A stretch of DNA of 64,000 nt from Arthrinium phaeospermum (taxonomy: Eukaryota; Ascomycota; Sordariomycetes; Amphisphaeriales; Apiosporaceae), in the NCBI GenBank assembly GCA_006503535.1, contig QYRS01000009.1, positions 1,860,001 through 1,924,000 on the forward strand, in the 5' to 3' direction. The notes beneath the pieces were generated by a model, which did not search any database, had not been told where the DNA came from, and saw only the letters and a list, made by a program, of their open reading frames with translations. Below, piece after piece: positions 43,239 to 55,300 of the stretch; within the stretch, counting starts at the first letter, position 1; every line of letters starts with the position of its first letter. The translations under genes and the position numbers were made by a program.

Positions 43239-44831
43239 CTAGGTGAACGATGCTCTGAACTCGCGGTCCCGTCTCCAGCTCTCTCTATCCAGCCTCTCTT
43301 CTTCCATCTGGATGTTCCACTCCATGTACTTGGCGTTGCCGATCCTCTTCATCTCGTTGCCCTCCAGTTTCTGGTACAGCGCCCAGTCATCAAGCTGCGA
43401 GGGTTTCGGGATCCGCTTCAGCTCATCCATCGGCCGCTGCTCAAGCACCCGCTGCAACTTGAGCTCGAGGCGGTAGGTGTCTGACACGATGTCTAGTTTT
43501 GTGCCGTATTGTCGGATGGTATATCTGCGAACGATGGTCAGCTTCCATTGTCCTGGCCTACCGGTGGTCATCCAACTCAACTTACAGGCCCTCGTAACGG
43601 ATACCTGCTTCAGGTGCATATATACTTCTCAGCCGATAGCCCCTGAGCACTCGAATCTGTTTTCCCACCTGCGAAATTAGGGGTATATGCATGTCGCTCG
43701 AACGGCCGAATCGTATGTATTTGGTGAGTTCGACCCCGTTCTCATTAATGACTTCTTCCCTTCCCGTGAGGAGTGGCAGTGTGGTGATCCCATAACGACC
43801 GCTCGCGGGCTTCTCGACCGAACTTGTGACTATACCGTCGCGTTGGGCACAAGCTAGGTTGAGCCACCAGCTATCATCTTTGGTAAGTAAAATACGTCCA
43901 GACTCCTTGAGGGGGCTGTGTCATAGACTCACTGTCCAGCTTCGAACTGCAGGTGGCCTTCTAATTCGGATATTGGATTGCTCTCTTTCGTCTGCCATTT
44001 TCCCAGATCGTAGGTCAACTCGTTATTGAACGAGACTTCTCTTAATCGACCGGTCCTTACCAAATCGCTTGTGCGGTAATTGTCGATGAAGAGGTATTGC
44101 TGGAGGAAACGCTGCCTCCATGCATTCTGCAGCTTGGCGGCGAGGTCTTGCAGCTTGTCAACTTGGGCTACCATTACCCAGTATCCCAAGTGCAGGACCG
44201 TTGCGTAATTCGTGTCTTTGAGCAACCTGGCGAACTCTATCACCTCCTGGACCAATTTGTCGAGGTGGGCATTCTCGATACAAGCAAAGTCCAAGGCAGG
44301 GTCGGTGTACATCTCGTCCTTAACAGCATCCTCCAGGAAGTTCTTGAGGTTGCTGTTTTCTGGCTCGAGGCTTTTCTCGTGCTTCATCAAATGTCGAACC
44401 CTGTCGGACAGGTCCAACAACGTGGTCTTGTCCCATCTCGGCCTACTACCAGATTCAGAACTTAGCGATTCATTAGACGATGCTGCAGAGCCCAGCTGTC
44501 AGTATGCTCGAAACATGGTGTACTCGCGTGACGGACGTACTTCTCGGAGATGGGGATCTTCTAGCAAATGGTAACCCGGATCCATCAAAACTAAAGTGCC
44601 GGATGTTTGGACTCAGAAGCTACGTCAAGGTCAGTTTGCTCCCAACACAAAGAATCAAGAGCCACCCACCTGGTTCATGATAATATCCCGCTGCCTTCCG
44701 AATAGTGACCTTGATTGGACATCTTCGGCGGTTGATTGCAAGGGAGCCGGCCTGGGCTTGGGGAGAGGTCGTTCTCGACGCGACTTCGTGCTGTGACGAT
44801 TCGTCAGGGCGAATCTTTCTAGTTTGCTCAT
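43239..44831 (-). CDS. SRA-YDG domain protein, uncharacterised
   Basis: Five exons on the minus strand: 44670-44831, 44541-44619, 43933-44482, 43586-43870 and 43239-43524. The four introns are 50-62 nt, and the product is 453 aa. Residues 1-90 are basic and Ser/Pro-rich. Residues 95-260 are mainly helical (DLSDRVRHLMKHEKSLEP, NAHLDKLVQEVIEFARLL). From about 264 to 390 the sequence follows the SRA fold: a GIV...GRYGITTLPLLTG segment, then GKQIRVLRGYRLRSIYAPEAG and IRYEGLYTIRQYG. These match the PVRVxRG...YAPxxGxRYDGLYxV core of UHRF1-type SRA domains, with YDG changed to YEG. A charged helical tail follows. SRA domains bind hemimethylated or modified cytosine in animals and plants; the role in fungi is unknown. 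Exon 2 is the least certain part, but it alone restores the phase. Confidence 0.75.
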
Positions 44832-45505
44832 TTTGACTCGGTGTTCTCCAATAGGTCTGCTGAATGATCGAAAGGAGAGGGTGGTCTAGTATTCGAATGC
44901 CACGGTGACATGAATTAGGCGGGAAGCAAGAACACAGTTTCTTGGGTCTGCCAGCAGTACGCCCCAGCAGGTTTCTGCTCTACAGCAGGCATGGAAGAGG
45001 TATATCGTGAAAAGGATGTGTCAGTAAGTATGCCAGATATCTAGGATTCTTTGTCGGGTGAGAATGGGCAAACTTGCGGACAAAGACATTCTTAGCGGCC
45101 CAGACCGCTGCCAGAGTTTGGGAGACAAAGAGAAGGTGCCATCCATTTCTCTCGTCTCTTTGGCAATTCTCTGAAAACTGTTCCTGCTTCATTGAATGTG
45201 CTTTCCCAATCTTGCTGAATGGCGTCTAAGCGATACGGGGCATTCTAGGCAACGCATCGTCAATGTACGTAATCGCCAACACCACATTCCGTTGAACAGC
45301 GCACCACAACCACATTCAGTTTCAAAGCTGTAATTTATTAAGTATCGATATTATATCAGTCTGGACTTGAGAGTCACCTATTGATGTTTTGCCTCTCATT
45401 TGCCTCATTTGCCACCCTTCTTCGATAGCTCCGACTTGCAGTTTCTGGCAACTGCTTGGCCACTGCTACCGCACAATCAGCCAGGACACATGCAATACCC
45501 GCGCA
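44832..45505. other. Intergenic: SRA-YDG promoter and 3' flank of the secreted protein gene
   Basis: About 0.67 kb between two minus-strand genes. Nothing else recognised. Confidence 0.5.
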
Positions 45506-46359
45506 TCAAGAGTTTGCCGTTGGCGTGAAGTTGTATCTCAGGCACCCAGCATCCACGTATCCGCCCACCCCTCCGTTTCCGGTGCAGTTGGCCCAGTTAT
45601 CGTACAGCAGATCCGTGCAGACGGCGTCGTGGCCCGGCGTGTCCTGAGACGTCTGGTTCAGGGGCTGCGCCGGGCTCGCCTTGTCCACGGTGGTCCGACA
45701 CCCGCTCACCCAGCTGATGGCGAAGTAGTACGGCACGTCGCTGAGCGTCGCACTGTAGGTGATGGGCGCCTTGCCGTCGTACATCTCGTCCTCCGCGAGC
45801 GCTGTGTTCATGCACGCCTGCTGGCTGCCCAGGCGCACGTTGTCCCCCTGGATGGCGCCGTGGCCCGGAAAGTCGGACTCGACGTTGCAGTTGCGCTGGC
45901 TCAGGGCCAGGGGGGTGATCGAGGCCGTGGCCGAGGCCGGGGCGTTGGCGGCGCTGCTTGTCGCGGTGGGGGCGAGGCTCGAGGAGACCATGGGGCTCTG
46001 GACGACCGTGGTGTACTTCAGGCAGCTGTAGTCGGCCACGTTGCACATGAAACCGGACGGGCAGCATCCATAGCCGCAGCAGACCGTACCTAGGAGATTC
46101 AGTATCACATCGCTACCACTGGCAACGGTCCCATTTCAGAGATGGGACATATGAGTACGGTAAAGAGCGACTTACTATTCCCACATAGGTTGTCCGTGCC
46201 GTTAGGTGTTGTGCAGCATGTATCGCCGTTCAGATACGAACCGCAGCGGTCCTGGCACTGGAACTGATTTGACGAGCAGTTTGTCGTACTCCGTGCTCCT
46301 TCGATCAGTAATAGAAAAAGCCACCGGATTACCAGACTGGCTGGGAGTATATTGACCAT
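45506..46359 (-). CDS. Small secreted cysteine-rich protein
   Basis: Two exons: 46176-46359 and 45506-46089. The intron (46090-46175, 86 nt, GTAAGT...TAG) is phase 1, and the product is 255 aa. The ATG at 46359 opens a signal peptide (MVNILPASLVIRWLFLLLIEGARS); an in-frame ATG 36 bp upstream is less suitable. A first Cys cluster (CSSNQFQCQDRCGSYLNGDTCC, NLCGNSTVCCGYGCCPSGFMC, DYSCL) resembles the small disulfide-knotted modules of fungal wall and chitin-binding-like proteins. A Ser/Ala/Thr linker follows, then a second domain with spaced cysteines (NCNVESDFPGHGAI, ISWVSGCRTTV, AVCTDLLYDNWANC). There is no GPI tail. An effector or wall role is possible, but no known domain was identified with confidence. 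Confidence 0.82.
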
Positions 46360-49300
46360 GGCGAATACTACCTCCAGGGGAGATGACTGCAGCAACTTGT
46401 GCGAACCCCCGAAGTTCTTGGCTTACTAGGAATTCGAGAACGTTGATTGTGGTATCTCGGGCGCGCGAGAAGGTGTAAATTTCAAGAAAGACACAGGCTT
46501 ATTTCGCGGTTCGTTTGACATCGGGAAGAGAGAGGCGAGGCGCAAAACAAATTGGGCGCTACTAATGTTTGTTTGCTTGCCTCCGCGTTTGTCCCGCCCA
46601 TCGCCATCGGTGCTTGGCCTGTCGCCTCTTGACACATGCAGCAACCCGGTGATTTGCGGATAACCTCAGTCCGGGGATCGCACCTGGAAGGCTCTTGGGT
46701 TGGATATTCCCAATCAATCCTCTGCAATGCGTGTCAACATCCATCATCGCTGGCTGCGAGATCCCACCACCGACATCCACGTTTTGCATTCGGACAGCAA
46801 CTGATCCAGAGGGACGTCTGCATGGCCATGCAACCTTGAATGCAAGCTTCGTTAGATAACCAAATAATACTGGAGGAGAGTTCTAGGAGGAACATGGAAG
46901 CTTCCATAGGATTTGACACGTGAAGCGACTTGGGACATGGCGCATCAGAAGAACCTTATTGACAGAAATAGGCTCGATGGATGCGATTATGACCTGAGAT
47001 CAGGCTCGATTCATGATATCACACGGTTGGCATCTCACTCCCAGTTGCACTCATCGCGTTGGTAGATGACAACAGCTGCTGTGTAATATTGGTTGAAGAA
47101 CATTCGTGTATCAACTTTCTCCACCTGGGTTCTCTCCTTTTCCATTCAAGGAAGATTGGCGATGCCTTCAAATCGCACCTACAAGGTATTATCAAACAGG
47201 CGTGGATTTTGGGTGCCCAATTCCTGGGGACCTACTCACCTACTACCCCTTTCTTCGGGTTATCCCTAAGGCGGTCAATGATTTCAGCCAGCCATGTACC
47301 GCCAGAAGCTACATCCTCGTCCTACCATGAAAGAGAATTGCTCCTTACGACATTGCTCCCTCTTGACCGCTATAAAGGATTTCCCCGGATTCTAACCAAT
47401 CCGTCACGATCGGCGTAGAACACTACTGCGTTTCGGCTGCCGTGATTCATTTCGCTCTGCACAGAAAAATTCTCTCTGCCTTAAGACGGACGCTACCCAT
47501 GCAGGGCGTTGCGTTCCTGAACGGGCTGAAACCCCCCTTCACCCCTCACCCGGATCCCACGCAGGCGGTGCGAACGAAGTACGCTATACGCCACCTACTG
47601 GGAAGCGAGTCGATCAGCCGCATGGTCAGATCTGTCTCGGAACAGGCCACCGAACGACAAACGGCCGTACTTGTACTGTACCCGCGCCAGAGGGCGCGCC
47701 ATGTTTGCTTACCTGACTAAGAAAATCTCTGCGGGTAGGCCCCGGCCGGCGCATGCTCGCTTGGTTGAACTTGTGAGGATTGTGACTCCAATGAAGAATA
47801 ATGGAACATGAAGACGGGGCAAGCCTCTGTTATAGCCCAAGTGGAAATAGTTGGTTCTCGTTACAGCTGCTGCTCGTCTATGAGGCCAGTAAGGCTTGCG
47901 TTGAAGAGCGGTTGCTCCTCTGCTATGGCCGGCGAGCTGACTACCCTCTTGAGAAAAGCCACGTGCCATCACCACATTTTATGTTGCACGCATATCTACG
48001 ACCTACCCCCACGTACAGCACCACGATGTTGTTACTGTTGCTGCTGCTGCTATAAGAAAACGGAGCGGTGGTGGACGACGGTAGGTCGACGCACGTTTTG
48101 CGAAGCGACTGTAACCTAAACACAAGAAAAAGGGAGACCCGGAATTCCACGCGCATGTGAGATCCAATAGAAGGGACAGGGGCACCATTGGCTGGGGAGG
48201 CGCGCCTCCCGTCTATTTACGGAGCTCGAGACAGGTGGTATACGTCAGGTAAGTGTCTATAACCACGAGATCCCCGCGCTACAGTGGAATCATTGCGGGA
48301 TATTATTACAATCGTAGGGCTGGCTGGGTTCCTTCCAGTCGGACTATCTGGTATCATGGAATCACATGCCTGCCTGTTTATCCTGCACCTTCTCCTCCTC
48401 TTCCCCTCCCCGAAGAGACCATAAATGTAAGCTTACTACGGAGTATAGCAATCATGCTATACATATGCACGCGTAAATAGCTGCTGCCAGGTGGAGGAGT
48501 GGGATGCAGGCGGGATTTGGAGGTTTAGAGAGGATGAGTCGAGCTACGTCCGGTTGGTTCGCATTTAAACCCCGATTAAGAAGTCTCGGCAACGTCAAGT
48601 TTTGACGTGGGAATTCCTTAGGTCGCCGATTGGACCGGGGGAAGCATCGCGGACGATCCTAGTGCACGAAGGGGGATCCTCCAGCTCTGGGCCAGGCCGC
48701 CTAGGCTGCTAGGATTGCTGAATGAGGATGATCCTTCCGTAGGCAGGACATTCTATTGTTTTTTCTTGTCATCATATATCGGAGATGATGACTAGGACAA
48801 GAGGTGCGTACGCTCCTCCAGGCACAAACAGAGAGGCCCTGCCGGCACCTGAGATTGGGACATGCAGGTATTCCCCGTCACATCTGCCTGCGAGCAAGGG
48901 CACGCACAGCGCACAGCCAGGCCAGCTGATGTAGAATCCATGCGCGTCGCGTGCTTTTTACTGTGCTTCGCTGTGGCCCAATGAGTCCATCGAGATGAGA
49001 TGTGTGTGAGATTACTCGCTTCCAAGGCAAGGCAAGCACATGCCGCAGACGGCTTCGGTCAGAGCCGATGTGCCCCCAGCAGGCATCGTATCATCTGGTG
49101 CGGAAGAACGCACTGGGTAGTGGACAGCTACAGTCGCAATAAGAGTGGTGCGGAGTGGTTCCAATTGGGTGTGTGTGCGCGCGCTCGGCCAGGTTCGTTC
49201 GCTTTGCTCACTCTCACGGTTGCGGTGCAGGGAGGCATGGGAATGGCAGCATGGGCTGCCAGGGTTGGGATCCTTAGCCAAGTGACCCTGCTCCACTGCG

Positions 49301-52300
49301 AATGGCAACCCGGGCAAGGACCAAGGGCGAGGGTGAGATGGCTACTACCAGATAGAGAAACGAGTCTGCAACGAGGGCTTGACCAAACAGGCTGGGTTGG
49401 CTGGATCTGGCTGTGCTGGCGGAACATAGAACAAAAAGCATGGTATGCTAGGATTCAATATTCCCCGAGCGTTTATGGATCGCAGAGAGGATCGCGAAAG
49501 GAGAAAATTAAAAGGCCATGTCCACTCGGGCCCCATGTGCGGTGTCCGCGAATGTAACGCTGGTACTCCGCAGAGTGAGTGGAAAACATCGTGATGCTCC
49601 GCTTTGACAAGCAAAAAGCAAAAAGACACGAGAGGGGGAGAGAGTGGAGGAGTCTGAGCACAAGGTTTGGGGACGACAACGTGGGAAATGGGTAGACACG
49701 GTCAGCATAAATCTGCCAGTGTCAGTGTCAGTCAGTAAAGATACGACGGAGATCGGCGAGAGAGAGAACACGCCGCAAAACAAAAAGTAGAAGAAAAGGA
49801 ACCTTTCTGGGGCCATCTTGATCAGGCATCTTGACCGACTCGAAAGATTTTGTCGGACGAGGAGTGCAGCCGACATGGAGGTTTGTTTTTTGTTGCGCGC
49901 CACACGCAGCTTGTAGTAGTAGGCATGTATGTAGTCACAACAGCGGTCATCAATTGTCAGAAGCAGAACTGAACCTATCACAAGCAGCGCCGTCTGCGTG
50001 TCGCGTCAGGGACTGACACCATGTGGTCCCGGTGGCCTGGGAAGCGAATCGAAATATGTCTGGTAGATGTGTCGTTGCTTATGCACTCCAGCTCGACCCA
50101 AACCAAACCTTCCAGTTCTGTGGTTTTGGGCTGGCAGTTGGTCGGGAGGAGCCACACAGGGCATCGCTGCTTATTGCAGGACGAGGTGCCCATCTCTCCA
50201 TTTTTGGAAGGTGATTCGTCCCAAGGAATCGCCGGATCCGTGGGTTGTCAGTCATCGCATCGTCCGGTATCCAACTCCAACGTGGCTCAGAAAAGAAAAA
50301 AACCCATTGTGCCTGCCCGCCTGCTGTGCTGTGCTTTCCCGACAAACCCCCCACTACGCCAACCCACCCCTCGTCACTCATCACAAAGTCGCAGCGGAAA
50401 GATATCAAAAGCAAACATGCGGTCGGGCTAGCCCGCGAATTGACTTATCACAATGCGATACCTTGGGCACTTGGGTGGGTGCTGCGCGGCGTACGCAGGG
50501 GAGAAGCAAAGAATGTGATAGAGCTGACGTTAGAACTTACAACATCACGTAGTCGCACCTCCAAGCTCTGGAGATCTTTCGGGTGGAGATCCCTGATGAG
50601 CCAAGTGTTTTGTAGATCACCAAAGCTACATGTAGATGGATGGCCTCCATACAGACCAGCACCTACCTCCAGATTGATGACTAGGTTAGGGGGGGTTGTC
50701 AAGAGGCGGGACCGGTTTGGTCATCTGAAACGATAGCTCGAGACAGTCAACGGAATATTCTATAGACATGTCGGAATCTAGTCTTTCTGACCGCCCCCCT
50801 TCCCCTGGCCGGACGCCGTCCCTCTCTGCCGGCCGCCGCGATGAAAATAGCTGAAACAAGCCACAGACGGAGAAGGGACCCGGGCTCTCGCAGGTCTGCG
50901 CATATAGCTGAACACGAGCTCGGTGACAAGTGACGGCTGCTGCATGGAATGAGTCAGCCGAGAAAAGCACAAACTCGCGTGAAGCCTCATACGATCCCGT
51001 TGTTTGTCTTATGGCCTGCTGAAAAGCAAAAACAAGGAAATGGGCATCTCGAGATGGTTTCATCCGATGCTTGAGCCCGCATCTGCACGAGCAAAAATCG
51101 TCTTGGGATCGGACGGGCACTTGCCGGTAGCAGATAGATACCAGAACGTCGGGCTTATTAGTGGTTTCCTAGGGCGTCGTGATAGCACGACGCTCGTCAG
51201 TCCCGTCGGATGGATAGGCCACCTCTCGAAACATGAAACCCCATGACACGATCATTGGCAGACAATAGCACAGATGGGGTATGTAGCGTTTATCCTCGTC
51301 CATCCCCAAGGCCGGCCCCAAGACATTATTATTTCAGGTGAGCCGAAGAAATTGCGATACGTTCCCGCCATATTTGAGTACTAGGAAGTTTTACCACGCC
51401 AGGAGTAGTTAAGCAACGTCGGTTCTGTCTTCATATCGGCCCTTTCTTTGCGCGAACTGGAGGATCATCAGCGGCAACGGCGCCAAAATGTCCAATGTGT
51501 AAGGAACACCTGGTCTGCGTTCAGACTCGTTCCCGAGAAATCAGTGTCCTTGCGCTTAGAGAGGACGGCGTCAAACCGGCGCGCAAAGTTAGCTCGGCCG
51601 CCGACTTTCGAGAAGATTGGGATTCTACCACTACACCTATTTTAGTCTGCCGCGAGCTTCCTTGGGGCAAGGCGTCACTTGCGACCAGCCTGAGCGACTT
51701 TAGTCCGTAAATAACGGAGCGCGAATGGCGCAAGTAGTATACGTTTCAACAATTTGCACGCATCTCCCTCCGCAAGGACGGGCGGCTAGGTTGACAACAC
51801 TACTTGAGGGGAAGCCATGTGATGGCCGTGGTGAGCTTAACTATAGCGGGTTGATTGATATCGCGGGGTTGCAGGAGACTGGTCGAGGCTGAGCATTAGA
51901 ACCCAGTCGCTTCCATGTGACTCGCAACGGTGTTACAATGGACGGTGGCTTTGATCCAACGCAAGAGAAGCTTAAGTAACATTCCGGGTGGCATCCAGTG
52001 AATACCCGGCGTCGCGGCAATTACGAGAATTCGGACAGAAGCGCCGAAAAGTCCAAGGAGAATTTAGAGGCACGGTGCCGCGGAGGCAGGTATAAGACTT
52101 TCTTATATCGATTATTACGGGACATTATAGCGGCTTGGTTGCATTTGACGGCCGGCGAGGTTGCATCGCGAGCTGGCGCGATGTAATGTCGGCTAGGTAC
52201 TTTGGCCTTTCCTTTGCCTATGGGCCATGCAGCGCACTGAATCAAGAGGCGAGCGTGCCCATTCGGGTTGGGGGATGCCGGAAGTACGATCTGACCGTGC

Positions 52301-55300
52301 CGTTGGATGCAACGCTACTTACCTATCGAGTGCCGGGCGAGTGCCCTGAGTCTCCCGTAAAGCGTGGGCCGTAGGTTGCAAATGCCCCGACCGTCCAGGG
52401 CCAGGGCCAGGGCCTCAAAAAGCCGGTCCTGCACGGCAGATTTTGCAGGCAGACCTGGCTCTCCGGGCGATTTTCGCGTGGTCAAGGTCTGGAGAAAAAG
52501 TGAAGCGATGGGCGATCGGACTCGCGGAGCCTTTTTGGTGGAGCGGGCGCGCCTTGCCTTCTCACGATGAGTTTCAGGGCGCTGATCGGGCAAGGTACAG
52601 TTCAACGTCTTTTTCCGCAACGTCGTTCTGGCCGCCTCACCACAGAGGACCAAGCGAGGCAAGACCAAGAAAAAGGCGGGGAAATAGACTCGGACGGCGA
52701 GGTGATGCCTCTATCAGTTCTAGTCCGAACAGACATCGCTACGGCTAGTGTTACACCGCAAGGTCGAATCGCAATTTTTGGTAGAGTCGCAGTCACACAC
52801 ATGCCAACTGTGCATACCTGTCTACTTACAGACTGACGTTGCAATCTATATCACACACATGAGAGAATCTGCCTGTTGACGTATATGTTTCACGCAGTGA
52901 CCAGACGTTCTGGCGATCACCATATCCATGGTTCTGAAACATGCGGCTCAACAGTAGCTATTGGAGCCGCAATCGACAAATCATATTCACAGCCGAGTCA
53001 GTTATTTGCTTCGTACCTAGGCCCTGCGGTCTGCAGCCGAATTCGGCTGAGCGATCTTGCCATGTCATAAACGTCCATCCATATGAGGCCCGCACTGATG
53101 TCAATCTGTAAGGCGACGCTGGCAAACAAGTTTATATAGCTGACAATTTATGTGGTGCGCGTATCCTCATTACATTGTTTGAAGAGATAGATGACTTTAC
53201 ACATCTAACATATCGGATCGTGCTGCAGTGGTACGTATATCCCGGTAGACCGGCATGTACTGGTGCTGTTCTCTCTCTCTCCATAAAGCGACTCCCATCG
53301 CAAACCGGTGTGAGGCTTTACCAAGTATCTGAGGATGGATCATCCCGGCTCAGGGTGACGATTGCGATGTCCCACTCCTACCAATCCAATGGAAGATGGT
53401 AACACCAGCTGGGGTTTTCCGAGGTTTATCCCACACTGCAGGCCGCGTATGAAGGAAGTGCATCCTTGATTCTCTCGCGTAACACAACTATGTAGTGAAA
53501 ATGTTTATGGCTTGGCAGAGAGCCGAATGAGGGGTGAGAAGGGCCAGAACGATAATGAAGCCGGTCTGTTATCTGCACGCCTAGCAGTATCGGCTCGAAG
53601 TCATGCCGACACACGCCGGTTAAACGTTCGCTGGTATCTACAATATCTCTCTACGTGATTGGTATCCCCCAGGACGCGCAACGGCGTCGGGGAACGGAGC
53701 AATATTTCCTGAGGGGCGGAGTGGCCTGCAGGATACATAGATACGAGGCGGCGGCGGCAGTGCCTGTTTATTGACAGACGACCCGAGCTGTCGGTATAAT
53801 CCTCCTCTTGGGAAAGTAGTACAACACGCAGGCACGCCTTCTGCGCACGCATATGCATCAAGCAGGGGAAATCTGAGGGAAGATCTCAAGGATACCAGGG
53901 GGCCCCGCGAGGTCAATGACTGCGAGAGGGAGGGTATTATGGTATGCGCGTACCATGTAGGGAACCCGGACCGGTTTTCGTAAGTCTGACTGCAGCTGCA
54001 GCATATTGGCTGCACGATGGTCGGGAAATAGCTGCTCTAGGCAACTCACTGCGTGCTTTTTCTTTTCCTTCTTCTTCTTCTTTCCTAATGGTGCCTCTCT
54101 CCATCCTGCAATGGCCAGGAGGTGCTCCGTCTCTGCGAGGAAAGCTTATCGAAATGCATATATGTAAGTTCACGTAGTACGGAGTAGTAGTCATTGGTAA
54201 ACGTTGTTGCAATGTAGGTGGCATGGACTGCCAACTTCTCCCTACAACTGTGTAACCCCGCAATTCCTGTCATTACGTCGTGCTCTGATACCGTCATCCA
54301 GTCTGTCGCGTTGCTGTCCTTGTTGTTGCGCGCACCCATACAGCTCCTGCATAGCAGCTCACACAGCTTGCAATCACCGCACAGGCTGATTAAAAGTTTC
54401 GACCGGGCATATTTTGGCACATCCCGTTTGTGGGTGGACGAATGCCCAATTGTGCAGATCATTCCTCCAATAGTGAAGGATTAGTGCCTGTCCGGTCGGG
54501 ATTGTCGAATCACGATCTCAACTGGAGCCAGGATAGGAATGAACAAAACTCAAGGGAAGTCAAGGGTACCATGCTCAGAGACAGTACGAGGATGCTCACC
54601 CTTGTCGTCGAGCAGGGCAGGCAGGGATATCTCAAGAACCCCCCCTCCTGCATTCAGGAACCTTTGAGGCCCCTGTTCACCCGGGGCCCAATTGCCTGCT
54701 CCCCAGCTCGCCCAGGCACTTTGGAAAAAGCTGGTGCTCCTTTTTTTATCCCTAGGTGGTTCCAAAGGAGAGTCGGAATGGGTTCGCATAGTGCCGACCC
54801 TTCCCGGCAATCTTATAAAAAGTTCAGTGTGCTTATGCCCAGTGTCCAATATCCCGAATGGCTGCTTTTGTGCCGTAGTCATCAGCAGGTTGTCGGAAGT
54901 CTCCTATGTTACGTATTTATTAAGATTGCGCTTTATCTCCCGAAGTAGTGGGTGGATGAGATCACCCCATCTCCATCCATCGTAGCATGCTCGATTCGAA
55001 CGGTTCGAACATTCTACCACTTGTCTCATTTTGTCTGTGCGCTAGCTTCTAAAACAGCCAGCTGCTTACTTGCAAGGAGGCCGGTTCGGTCATGGAGCCA
55101 TGGCAGCATAGTCCGACGCGCCGTTTCTTGTGGCTTGAGATTCCCGAAGCGAAGGGAAAGGGTACAATGCCCAACAATACTTACCTGCATGCGGTAAAAG
55201 CCACGACTATCAAATCAGATAGAAGGTGATGCAGGGAAAATGCCGTTTTCCAAACCCCCACACTTCAAGTCCGAGAGCCCTCCAGCAGGTTATAAAATTG

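Noticed and set aside
48992..49557. A 185-codon plus-strand frame in the gene desert
   Set aside because: Composition rich in Trp, Arg and Gly without any recognisable motif. It is not supported by a promoter or homology visible by eye.
50686..51120. A 144-codon minus-strand frame in the gene desert
   Set aside because: No domain, no secretion signal, no splice-linked neighbours, and length within chance for this much sequence at 50% GC.
54985..55045. GTGGTAGAATG ... GTTCGAATC words resembling a tRNA-Gly A and B box on the minus strand
   Set aside because: The two boxes are only about 10 nt apart and cannot contain the anticodon arm, and the stems do not pair.
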